A stretch of 8,480 nt of DNA from Gammaproteobacteria bacterium (GCA_026995955.1 JALWNJ010000001.1:1-8480), one strand, 5' to 3'; numbered from the stretch's first letter, positions 1 to 7,475 are shown. Made by a program: numbers and translations. The notes: generated by a model not told the origin, from the letters alone.

Positions 1-1
1 G

Positions 2-2251
2 GATCGCATCGCCCGCGAACTGAAGAAGGCCGATGCCCTCTACCTGGCCACCGACCCCGACCGCGAGGGCGAGGCCATCTCCTGGCACCTGTACGAGATC
101 CTGCGCGAGCGCGGCCTGCTGAAGGACAAGCCGGTGCATCGCGTGGTGTTCCACGAGATCACCAAGCGCGCCATCCAGGACGCCATCGAGCATCCGCGCC
201 AGCTCGCCCAGCCGCTGGTCAATGCCCAGCAGGCGCGGCGCGCGCTGGACTATCTGGTGGGCTTCAACCTGTCGCCGCTGCTGTGGCGCAAGATCCGCCG
301 CGGCCTGTCGGCCGGGCGCGTACAGAGCCCGGCGCTGCGCATGATCGTCGAGCGCGAGGAAGAGATCGAGCGCTTCGTGCCGCGCGAGTACTGGACCATC
401 GAGGCCACCGCGCGCAAGGCGCAGCAGCACTTCCCGGCCCGCCTCTACCGCTACAACGGCGAGAAGGTCGAGCAGTTCAGCTTTACCGACGAGCACGCCG
501 CCCAGGCCGCGCGCCAGGTGCTGCTGGGCGAGGCCGACGGCAAGCTGGAGGTGGTACGGGTCGAGAAGAAGGAGCGCAAGCGCAATCCGGCGGCGCCGTT
601 TACCACCTCGACCCTGCAGCAGGAGGCCTCGCGCAAGCTCGGCTTCTCGGCCAGCCGCACCATGCGCGTGGCGCAGCAGCTCTACGAGGGCATCGACCTG
701 GGCAACGGCCCGGTGGGCCTCATCACCTACATGCGTACCGACTCGGTGACCCTGGCCGACGAGGCGGTGGCCGAGCTGCGCGAGCTGATTGCCGAGCGCT
801 TCGGCCCCGACCAGGTGCCGCAGCGGCCGCGGGTGTTCAAGAACAAGTCGAAGAACGCGCAGGAGGCCCACGAGGCCATCCGCCCGACCTCGGCGCGGCG
901 CACGCCCGAGCAGGTCAAGGGGCATCTGTCCAGCGACCAGTACCGGCTCTACGAGCTGATCTGGAAGCGCACCGTGGCCAGCCAGATGATCCATGCCACC
1001 CTCGACACCGTGGCCGCCGACCTGGCGCCGGGCGGGCAGCGCGAGCACCTGTTCCGGGCCACCGGCTCCTCGATCCGCCATCCCGGCTTCATGGCGGTGT
1101 ACCAGGAGGGCAGCGACGAGGGTGACGGCAAGCCGAAGGACGAGCGCCAGCGCATCCTGCCGCCGCTGGTCGAGGGCGAGACCATCGAGCTGGTGGAGGT
1201 CGCGGCCGACCAGCACTTCACCGAGCCGCCGCCACGCTATACCGAGGCCAGTCTGGTCAAGGCGCTGGAGGAATACGGCATCGGTCGTCCCTCCACCTAT
1301 GCCAGCATCATCTCCACCCTGCTCAACCGCGAGTACGTCGAGCTGGAGAACCGCCGCTTCCATCCCACCGATGTCGGGCGCGTGGTCAACAGCTTCCTCA
1401 CCCGCTACTTCGACCGCTATGTCGACTACGACTTCACCGCGCGGCTGGAGGACGAGCTGGACGCCATTTCGCGCGGCGAGGAGGACTGGGTGCCGGTGCT
1501 GCGCGAGTTCTGGCAGCCCTTCATCGAGCAGGTCGAGCATGTCATGGAGAACGTCGAGCGCAGCGAGGCCACCCAGGCCCGAGAACTCGGCGTCGACCCC
1601 AGGAGCGGCCGCCCGGTGACCGTACGCATGGGGCGCTACGGGCCCTATGTGCAGATCGGAACCCGCGAGGACGAGGAAAAGCCCCTGTTCGCCGGTCTGC
1701 GGCCCGGGCAGAAGATGGACAGCATCACCCTGGAGGAGGCGCTGAAACTGTTCGAACTGCCGCGCCAGCTCGGCGAGATGCCGGACGGCGAGCCGGTGAG
1801 CGCCAGCATTGGCCGCTTCGGGCCCTATGTGAAGTATGGCTCCAAGTACGTCTCCATCCCCAAGGGCGAGGACCCGCACACCATCACCCTGGAGCGGGCG
1901 CTGGAGCTGATCGAGGAAAAGAGGCAGGCCGATGCCAACCGCGTCATCAAGACCTTCGACGAGGCCGGCATCCAGGTGCTCAACGGGCGCTACGGTCCCT
2001 ACATCACTGACGGCGAGAAGAATGCCCGCATCCCCAAGGATGTGGAGCCGGCGGAGCTGACGCTCGAGCATTGCCGCAAGCTGCTGGAGGAGGCGCCTGC
2101 GCGCAAGCGCCGGGGCGTGAAGAAGAAGGCCGTCAAGAAGGCGGCGAAGAAAAAGGCCGCAAGGAAGAAGTCCACGAAGAAGAAGGCGGCAAAGAAGAAG
2201 GTGGCGAAGAAAAGGGTGGTCAAGAAGACGGCTGGCGCCAGCGCGGCCTGA
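2..2251 (+). CDS. topA: DNA topoisomerase I (type IA), 5' end missing, lysine-rich C-terminus
   Basis: TopA relaxes negatively supercoiled DNA by cutting and resealing one strand through a covalent tyrosine link. The reading frame is open from base 2 and gives 749 residues; by comparison with E. coli TopA roughly 75-95 N-terminal residues lie outside the window. The Toprim acidic motif TDPDREGE is at fragment residues 17-24 (D18, D20, E22) and the catalytic motif ITYMRTDS has the nucleophile Tyr243 (codon 728-730) and Arg245. No four-cysteine zinc fingers follow the catalytic core. Instead there are three topoisomerase C-terminal repeats beginning GRYGPYV (about 544), GRFGPYV (about 604) and GRYGPYI (about 662), then a tail with 21 lysines in 41 residues. 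This repeat-type C-terminus with a basic tail is known in other bacterial TopA subfamilies. tsaC starts 3 bases after the stop, suggesting one transcript. The assignment is secure; only the start is unseen. Confidence 0.97.
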   Translation, partial: DRIARELKKADALYLATDPDREGEAISWHLYEILRERGLLKDKPVHRVVFHEITKRAIQDAIEHPRQLAQPLVNAQQARRALDYLVGFNLSPLLWRKIRRGLSAGRVQSPALRMIVEREEEIERFVPREYWTIEATARKAQQHFPARLYRYNGEKVEQFSFTDEHAAQAARQVLLGEADGKLEVVRVEKKERKRNPAAPFTTSTLQQEASRKLGFSASRTMRVAQQLYEGIDLGNGPVGLITYMRTDSVTLADEAVAELRELIAERFGPDQVPQRPRVFKNKSKNAQEAHEAIRPTSARRTPEQVKGHLSSDQYRLYELIWKRTVASQMIHATLDTVAADLAPGGQREHLFRATGSSIRHPGFMAVYQEGSDEGDGKPKDERQRILPPLVEGETIELVEVAADQHFTEPPPRYTEASLVKALEEYGIGRPSTYASIISTLLNREYVELENRRFHPTDVGRVVNSFLTRYFDRYVDYDFTARLEDELDAISRGEEDWVPVLREFWQPFIEQVEHVMENVERSEATQARELGVDPRSGRPVTVRMGRYGPYVQIGTREDEEKPLFAGLRPGQKMDSITLEEALKLFELPRQLGEMPDGEPVSASIGRFGPYVKYGSKYVSIPKGEDPHTITLERALELIEEKRQADANRVIKTFDEAGIQVLNGRYGPYITDGEKNARIPKDVEPAELTLEHCRKLLEEAPARKRRGVKKKAVKKAAKKKAARKKSTKKKAAKKKVAKKRVVKKTAGASAA
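2118..2232 (+). repeat. Lysine-codon low-complexity tract encoding the TopA tail
   Basis: This stretch is built almost entirely of AAG/AAA lysine codons separated by one to three small residues (mostly Ala, Val, Ser/Thr), giving units of roughly five codons such as KKKAV, KKKAA and KKKVA. The plus strand is strongly purine-rich over about 115 bases. The encoded segment resembles histone H1-like or AlgP-like basic tails, which in general bind DNA non-specifically; that role here is inferred. Such tracts often vary in length between strains. Confidence 0.8.
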
Positions 2252-2254
2252 GTC

Positions 2255-2809
2255 ATGGCCTCGCCCCTGTTGCACGACCCCGTTGCCGCGCTGCGGCGGC
2301 TTCTTGCCGGCGGTGTCGTCGCCCTGCCCACTGAGGCCGTGTTCGGCCTGCACTGCCTGCCCGACGACGCCACTGCGGTGGCCCGGCTGCGTCGGCTCAA
2401 GAAACGGCCGCCGAACCAGGGCCTGATCCTGGTGGCCGATGCCCTGTCGTCGGTCGCGCCCTGGGTGCGGATGCAGGGGCTGCCCCGTGCCCGCATCGAG
2501 GCGCGCCGCCTGCGGCCGGTGACCTGGCTGCTGCCGGCCAGTGCCGACTGTCCCGAGTGGATTCACGGTGGTCTGCCCGAGGTCGCGGTACGCATCACCC
2601 ACATGCCCCTGCTGCGCGCCTTCTGCACCGCCTGTGGCGGCGCCCTGATCTCCACCAGTGCAAACCGCCGCGGCTGGCCACCAGCGCGGGATGCACACCG
2701 GGTGCTGGCGCAGTTCGGCGACCGCCTTGATGGCATCCTCGACGCCCCCACCGGTGGCGCGGCCACGGTGAGCGAGCTGCGGCGCCTGGATGGCCGGGTG
2801 CTGCGATGA
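2255..2809 (+). CDS. tsaC: Threonylcarbamoyl-AMP synthase TsaC (YrdC/Sua5 family)
   Basis: TsaC makes threonylcarbamoyl-AMP from threonine, bicarbonate and ATP, the first step of the t6A modification at position 37 of ANN-decoding tRNAs in the cytoplasm. The 184 residues match the short TsaC form (E. coli about 190) without the extra Sua5 domain. Visible family landmarks are PTEAVFG (25-31), the KxR motif at K49/R51 within LKKRPPNQGLILV, AVRITHMPL (111-119), STSAN (133-137) and a C-terminal SELRRLDGRVLR. One oddity: where E. coli has WPGPVT, this protein reads RLRPVT (residues 86-91). The ATG lies 3 bases after the topA stop and has no clear Shine-Dalgarno sequence, so translation is probably coupled to topA. 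In E. coli tsaC also sits beside yrdD, a topA-like zinc-finger gene. Its TGA overlaps an ATG (ATGA, 2806-2809). Confidence 0.95.
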   Translation: MASPLLHDPVAALRRLLAGGVVALPTEAVFGLHCLPDDATAVARLRRLKKRPPNQGLILVADALSSVAPWVRMQGLPRARIEARRLRPVTWLLPASADCPEWIHGGLPEVAVRITHMPLLRAFCTACGGALISTSANRRGWPPARDAHRVLAQFGDRLDGILDAPTGGAATVSELRRLDGRVLR

Positions 2810-2853
2810 AATCCGCTTTTTACCTGCTATGCTTTGCTGAACCTTGTCCTTGA
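2806..2853 (+). CDS. Possible 15-codon leader peptide overlapping the tsaC stop
   Basis: An ATG overlapping the tsaC stop as ATGA opens a 15-codon frame encoding MKSAFYLLCFAEPCP. Its TGA at 2851-2853 falls inside the hairpin that covers the ribosome-binding site of the next gene. Ribosomes finishing tsaC could re-initiate here and melt that hairpin, coupling the exported-protein gene to tsaC translation. There is no separate Shine-Dalgarno sequence and no conservation evidence, so this may be chance. If transcription starts at the predicted site near 2840, the small frame is not in that transcript. Confidence 0.2.
   Translation: MKSAFYLLCFAEPCP
2825..2833 (+). promoter_or_regulatory. Extended -10 promoter for the exported-protein gene
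   Basis: The sequence TGCTATGCT carries the TGn extension (2825-2827) followed by TATGCT (2828-2833), which matches TATAAT at four of six positions. No good -35 box lies at the right distance, which fits an extended -10 promoter. The predicted start near 2840 would give a leader of about 28 bases that begins at the base of the SD hairpin. The call is by pattern only. Confidence 0.45.
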
Positions 2854-2865
2854 AAAAGGAGGTTC
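2839..2865 (+). promoter_or_regulatory. Hairpin burying the Shine-Dalgarno sequence of the exported-protein gene
   Basis: The arms GAACC (2839-2843) and GGTTC (2861-2865) pair fully, and so do TCCTT (2847-2851) and AAGGA (2856-2860). The two stems stack with a single 3-base bulge (TTG, 2844-2846) and close on a GAAA loop of the GNRA class. The whole Shine-Dalgarno AAGGAGG (2856-2862) is therefore within the stem, with the ATG at 2868 just outside. The arrangement resembles an RNA thermometer or another translational gate. Pairing is read directly from the sequence; any regulatory role is inferred. Confidence 0.5.
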
Positions 2866-2867
2866 TC

Positions 2868-3647
2868 ATGCAATCCCGTTTCCTGTCGCCGATGCTGCTG
2901 GGTCTGCTGCTGGTTGTACCGGGCTTGACCATGGCGGAATACATCCCCTGTCCACTGGAAGAGATCGAAAGCGATGTCACCACGGCCAAGCCGCCGGGCT
3001 GGTGGAGCACGCCCAAGGTGGGGCGTCTGCAGGGCACCGACATCGTGCAGATGGGCGATCAGCCCGTTCTGCTGTGCTACTACGGGGTTGGTTCGATCAC
3101 GCGGGATGCACCGCCGGGAACCGAATGCGAAGCCCTCGAACGCGGGTTCCGCTGTCAGGCGCGGGCCATGGAGAGCTACGGCGGCATTGTGGGCACGGCG
3201 GTGGAAACGGCACGGCCCATGCCTGACGAGCCTCCGGCGGGTGTGCCATCGGGCGCTTCCGAAGCCGCGCCTTCGGGCCTGCGCGGTCGAGCCAGACTGG
3301 CACAGACCTTCATGATGGATCTGGATTCGGGCCGCACCCGGAATACCGGCAAGAAGGCCGACATCTGGTTCAATGCCCGGACCGCCAGGTCCATGTTCAT
3401 CAAGCCCGTCAACGGGGCCATGCTGGCCGTGGTGCCCCGCAGTCAGGCCAATCTTTCGGGCTGCCTCGGTGGCCGCTTCTCCAAGACCCGTTCCGTGCCC
3501 CTGTCGCGCGTCGGGCCGGACAGCGGCAATTGCATGTGCGTCCATACCAACGACCCCGGTACCCTGGCCGTGGTGTGCGTGGACGGCATCAGCGAGGAAA
3601 GGGGGCGCAAGGTGCTCGAGCTGAGCTTCGATCGCTGGTACAACTGA
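2868..3647 (+). CDS. Exported eight-cysteine protein of unknown function
   Basis: I do not recognise a named family. The ATG at 2868 is chosen because AAGGAGG (2856-2862) stands 5 bases upstream; a TTG at 2844 in the same frame would add 8 residues but lies within the predicted leader hairpin. The 259-residue product begins with a typical Sec signal peptide: MQSR, a hydrophobic stretch at about 5-20, and a likely cut after TMA (residue 23). The mature part has two halves joined by a Pro/Ala/Ser-rich linker (about 114-138). Each half holds four cysteines: C28, C70, C87, C96, and C199, C222, C224, C237. Such even pairs in an exported protein suggest disulfides. The second half has the pattern DLDSG, ADIWF, PVNGAMLAVV, CMCVHTND and ends near a C-terminal Trp, which looks like a compact beta-rich domain. 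It lies between tsaC and hemF with its own promoter, so a link to tRNA or haem metabolism is not implied. Confidence 0.85.
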   Translation: MQSRFLSPMLLGLLLVVPGLTMAEYIPCPLEEIESDVTTAKPPGWWSTPKVGRLQGTDIVQMGDQPVLLCYYGVGSITRDAPPGTECEALERGFRCQARAMESYGGIVGTAVETARPMPDEPPAGVPSGASEAAPSGLRGRARLAQTFMMDLDSGRTRNTGKKADIWFNARTARSMFIKPVNGAMLAVVPRSQANLSGCLGGRFSKTRSVPLSRVGPDSGNCMCVHTNDPGTLAVVCVDGISEERGRKVLELSFDRWYN

Positions 3648-3650
3648 GTC

Positions 3651-3670
3651 CCGCCTCTTCGCTGAGGCGG
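3651..3670 (+). terminator. GC-rich hairpin just after the exported-protein gene
   Basis: CCGCCTC (3651-3657) and GAGGCGG (3664-3670) form a perfect 7-bp stem with a 6-base loop, three bases after the stop codon. No T-tract follows, so this is not a standard intrinsic terminator. It may shield the mRNA 3' end or pause polymerase. A second stem, CGGGTG (3676-3681) with CACCCG (3692-3697), follows at once. Confidence 0.4.
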
Positions 3671-3714
3671 TCCCGCGGGTGACTTGCCAGCCACCCGGTG
3701 CTGCGGCAGGATGA

Positions 3715-4662
<948 letters not shown>

Positions 4663-4676
4663 CGGCCCGCCGGCCG
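4663..4676. terminator. Small hairpin filling the convergent gap
   Basis: The 15 bases between the hemF stop and the stop of the minus-strand gene are almost wholly a hairpin: CGGCC (4663-4667), loop CGCC, GGCCG (4672-4676). Being palindromic it would fold in transcripts from both sides. There is no T-tract in either direction, so a termination role is uncertain. Confidence 0.3.
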
Positions 4677-4677
4677 C

Positions 4678-7257
4678 TCAGCGTCCGGGGCGGGCGTCGG
4701 CCTCGCGCACCGGTTTGAGCCGCCGCTCCGGCTGCGTGGCGCCACCCAGTTCCAGCAGCGGGCGCTGGATGTAGTAGCCCTGCACGAAATCCACCCCGCA
4801 GACCTTGAGCAGGCGCAGCGTCTCGGCCGATTCGACGAATTCGGCCACCGTCTGCAGCCCCAGCGAGTGGGCAATGTCGTTCATCGAGGTGACGATGGCG
4901 CGGTCGATGGGGTCGCGGGCCATGTTGTGCACGTACTGGCCGTCGATCTTCACATAGTTGGCGTCGATTGACTTGAGCTGCGAGAAGGACGAGAAGCCGG
5001 TGCCAAAGTCGTCCAGCGCGATGCGGCAGTTGAGCGCGCGCAGCTCCTCCATGAACTGCTGGGCCAGGCTGAAGTTGTCGATGGCGGTGGTCTCGGTGAT
5101 CTCGAAGATCAGCTGGCTGTTGCCCAGCCCGGCTTCGGACACCAGTTCGAGCACCTGCTGACGGGCCCGCTCGTCGTTCAGGGTGCTGGCCGAGAGATTC
5201 ACCGAGAAGGTCAGCGGGGCCGTGTGTTCGGTCTCGAAGCGGCGCAGTTCCCTGAGCGCATGGCGTACCACCCAGAGGTCGATGGCGGGCATGATGTTGA
5301 AGCGCTCGGCGCTGCTCAGGAAGGCGCCGGGCGGGATCAGCTCGCCGCCCTCGCTGCGCAGGCGCAACAGGACCTCGAAGTGCAGGGGGCCATCCGAGAG
5401 CTGCTGCCAGACGGCACCGTCCTCGGCCGGCAGGCGATCCATGTCGATGTCCGCGAGCGCCACGATGGGCTGGTAGTGCAGCACGAAGCGGCCCTCCTCG
5501 AGGGCCTCGCGCAGGCGGCTGGACCAGCCCAGATCCAGGTCCATCGCCGCCCGTTCGTCCTGCGAGGGATCGTACAGATGCACCTGGTTGCGGCCGTTGC
5601 GCTTGGCGATGTGACAGGCGATGTCGGCATTGGCCAGCACTTCGCTGCTGCTTCGCGTTTCGGCGTCGATCAGCGCGATGCCGATGCTGCCGCCGATGTT
5701 GTAGCTGCGCCCGTCGGTGCTGAAGCGGTATTCGCTCAGCATCAGGCGGAATCCCTCGGCGATCTCCTCGATGTGATCCCGGTCCACATTGCGCAGGATG
5801 AGCGCAAACTCGTCGCCGCCCAGGCGCGCCAAGGTGTCGCCGCGGCGCAGGCGACGCTCGAGCTGGCGACCGATGTCGATCAGCAGCCGGTCGCCGGCCT
5901 CGTGCCCGGCGGTGTCGTTGAGGTACTTGAACTGGTCGAGATCGATGTAGAGCAGGGCGCTGTCGGGTTCGCCGCGCTGGTGACGGCGGACCTCGCGTTC
6001 CAGTTCTTCCTCGAAGTAACGGCGATTGAACAGCTCGGTGAGGGGGTCGTGCGTGGCCTGCCAGCGCAGCTGCTCCTCCAGCAGGCGCCGTTCGGAGACA
6101 TCGCGGAAGGCGACCACCATGCCCTGGCGTTGGCCGTTCACGATCAGCGGATGGGCGCTGCAGGCGACCGGCAACAGTCGTCCGCCGTGGGTGCGGAAGA
6201 CCGTCTCGTGGCCGGAGAGTGCCTGTCCGCTCAGGTAGCTCCGGTGCAGGGGGCACTGTTCGGGCGTGATGTCCCGGCCCCGGGTATCGATGCCGTGGAA
6301 CAGGCTGAAGGGGCACTGCCCGGTCAGGGCAAGATCCTCCGGCAGGCCGAGAATGCGCCGGGCCGCCGGGTTGATGAAGGTGATCCGGCCATTGAGGTCC
6401 ACGCCGTACACCCCGTCGCCCACGGAGCCGAGGATGGCGGCCAGTCGCGAGCGTTCCGACTCGATCTCGCGCTGGTGGCGGACATGCCGGGCGATGGATT
6501 CGACGCGCGCCAGGAACAGGTCCATGGACTCGTTCTTGAACATGCACTCCACGGCCCCGGCCTGCAGGCAACGGGCAATCACCTCGTCGAGGTAGGTGCC
6601 GGTCAGTACCGACAGGCGGATGTTGCGGGTGCGCGGGTCGTTGCGCAGCAGGCGGCACAGCGCGTCACCGTTCTGGCCCGGCATGAAGTAGTCGATGATG
6701 GCCAGGTCGAAGGGCTGTTCCAGGGCCAGTTTCCAGCCCTCCTCCACGCTGGCGGCACCGGTCACCTGGTGGCCGGCCCGTTCCAGGATGCGGCGATAGC
6801 CGAGGCGGATGCTGCGCGAGTCGTCTACCAGCAGGATGCGCAACCCCTCGTCGGCATCCGGGATGGCCGTTTGCGGCAGTTCCTCGGTGGCGTGCTGCTG
6901 GAGCAGGCTGTCCAGCCCCTCGGTCAGTTCGGCATGCGATTCCCAGGGGACGAGGGCGGTGGCCGGACGATCGAGCGCATATTGCAGCAGTTCGGGCGGT
7001 GGGTCGTGGGCCAGGAACACGGTCGGCAGGCGCTGCAGCGGTGCGGCACGCAAGCGGGGCAGCAGGGTATCGAAGCCCTGCGGCAGGGGGTCGGGCCAGC
7101 CGATGACCAGGGCGTCGAGTCCTTCTGCCCGGTCGAGCCCTGCCGGCAGGGCCTCGAGCCGCTCCAGTTCGACGACCTCGTGTCCGGCATGCTCCAGCAT
7201 CCGGACCAGGATGTAACGCAGGGTTGCCGATTCCTCGGCAACGAGAATCCGCGGCAT
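4678..7257 (-). CDS. Dual-receiver PAS-GGDEF-EAL cyclic-di-GMP signalling protein
   Basis: The protein (859 residues) probably sets c-di-GMP levels in response to phosphorylation and a PAS-sensed cue. Domain order: degenerate receiver (about 1-122), canonical receiver (139-258; D145, D146, phosphoacceptor D189 in IIDYFMPG, T219, K241), PAS (about 267-389), GGDEF (397-565) and EAL (about 578-835). The GGDEF motif is intact at 480-484, with an RxxD inhibitory site (R471-D474) exactly five residues before it. The EAL motif reads EVL (E628), a common variant; other catalytic residues are present: Q596, N687, E719, DDFGTG (D749, D750), K770 and Q827. Both cyclase and phosphodiesterase activity are therefore plausible. 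No transmembrane segment is seen, so it is cytoplasmic. The ATG at 7257 has AGGGA six bases upstream and starts directly on the first receiver strand; an in-frame start 17 codons earlier is less likely. No partner histidine kinase is in the window. Confidence 0.93.
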   Translation of the reverse strand: MPRILVAEESATLRYILVRMLEHAGHEVVELERLEALPAGLDRAEGLDALVIGWPDPLPQGFDTLLPRLRAAPLQRLPTVFLAHDPPPELLQYALDRPATALVPWESHAELTEGLDSLLQQHATEELPQTAIPDADEGLRILLVDDSRSIRLGYRRILERAGHQVTGAASVEEGWKLALEQPFDLAIIDYFMPGQNGDALCRLLRNDPRTRNIRLSVLTGTYLDEVIARCLQAGAVECMFKNESMDLFLARVESIARHVRHQREIESERSRLAAILGSVGDGVYGVDLNGRITFINPAARRILGLPEDLALTGQCPFSLFHGIDTRGRDITPEQCPLHRSYLSGQALSGHETVFRTHGGRLLPVACSAHPLIVNGQRQGMVVAFRDVSERRLLEEQLRWQATHDPLTELFNRRYFEEELEREVRRHQRGEPDSALLYIDLDQFKYLNDTAGHEAGDRLLIDIGRQLERRLRRGDTLARLGGDEFALILRNVDRDHIEEIAEGFRLMLSEYRFSTDGRSYNIGGSIGIALIDAETRSSSEVLANADIACHIAKRNGRNQVHLYDPSQDERAAMDLDLGWSSRLREALEEGRFVLHYQPIVALADIDMDRLPAEDGAVWQQLSDGPLHFEVLLRLRSEGGELIPPGAFLSSAERFNIMPAIDLWVVRHALRELRRFETEHTAPLTFSVNLSASTLNDERARQQVLELVSEAGLGNSQLIFEITETTAIDNFSLAQQFMEELRALNCRIALDDFGTGFSSFSQLKSIDANYVKIDGQYVHNMARDPIDRAIVTSMNDIAHSLGLQTVAEFVESAETLRLLKVCGVDFVQGYYIQRPLLELGGATQPERRLKPVREADARPGR

Positions 7258-7284
7258 GTCGCGTCCCTGTTGTGCTTGTTTCCG

Positions 7285-7316
7285 GCAGGACCTTGCCCGC
7301 AAGGCCACCCTCCTGC
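7285..7316 (-). promoter_or_regulatory. Leader hairpin upstream of the c-di-GMP gene
   Basis: In the predicted minus-strand leader, an outer stem GCAGGA/TCCTGC (7311-7316 with 7285-7290) and an inner stem CCTTG/CAAGG (7300-7304 with 7291-7295) around loop CGGG form a long hairpin with a one-sided 6-base bulge (7305-7310). A second stem, CCCCG/CGGGG (7318-7322 with 7328-7332), lies next to it. The downstream arm could instead pair with CAGGGAC (7263-7269), which includes the ribosome-binding site. It does not match the c-di-GMP riboswitch consensus. Confidence 0.4.
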
Positions 7317-7347
7317 TCCCCGCTCGCCGGGGGGATGCATGGCCTCG

Positions 7348-7353
7348 ATTATA
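7348..7353 (-). promoter_or_regulatory. Consensus -10 box for the c-di-GMP gene
   Basis: The minus strand reads TATAAT, a perfect -10 box. The expected -35 position (7371-7376) reads ATACCC, which is poor, so this promoter may need an activator. A start near 7341 would give a leader of about 84 bases before the ATG at 7257. Confidence 0.5.
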
Positions 7354-7376
7354 GAAGGGGTTTGTTGGCAGGGTAT

Positions 7377-7390
7377 TGGACTTTTGTCCA
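7377..7390. promoter_or_regulatory. Inverted repeat TGGAC-TTTT-GTCCA beside the -35 region
   Basis: Five-base arms TGGAC (7377-7381) and GTCCA (7386-7390) flank TTTT. The repeat directly abuts the weak -35 region of the minus-strand promoter, a place where activators often bind. On the plus strand it is followed by TGTTTTT and could act as a weak terminator-like hairpin instead. Function is inferred from position only. Confidence 0.3.
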
Positions 7391-7444
7391 TGTTTTTCAG
7401 CATGTTCGGTGCGCGTTGGCTTCGCGGCACCTGGCCCTGGCCCC

Positions 7445-7467
7445 GTTCATGGCCCCATTCTGTGAAC
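7445..7467. promoter_or_regulatory. Inverted repeat GTTCA-N13-TGAAC in the divergent region
   Basis: Arms GTTCA (7445-7449) and TGAAC (7463-7467) lie just upstream of the predicted -35 of the plus-strand regulator gene. Five-base arms at this spacing can occur by chance. The rest of the stretch 7398-7475 shows no gene or clear element. Confidence 0.2.
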
Positions 7468-7475
7468 CGTGCCAC

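Noticed and set aside
3651..3697. A standard rho-independent terminator after the exported-protein gene
   Set aside because: Two good stems are present, but no run of T follows either, so it is listed only as a hairpin with low confidence.
7258..7341. A c-di-GMP (GEMM) riboswitch in the leader of the c-di-GMP gene
   Set aside because: The leader has hairpins, but the conserved GEMM-I core bases around its tetraloop-receptor helices are not there. Only the general possibility of alternative folds is kept.
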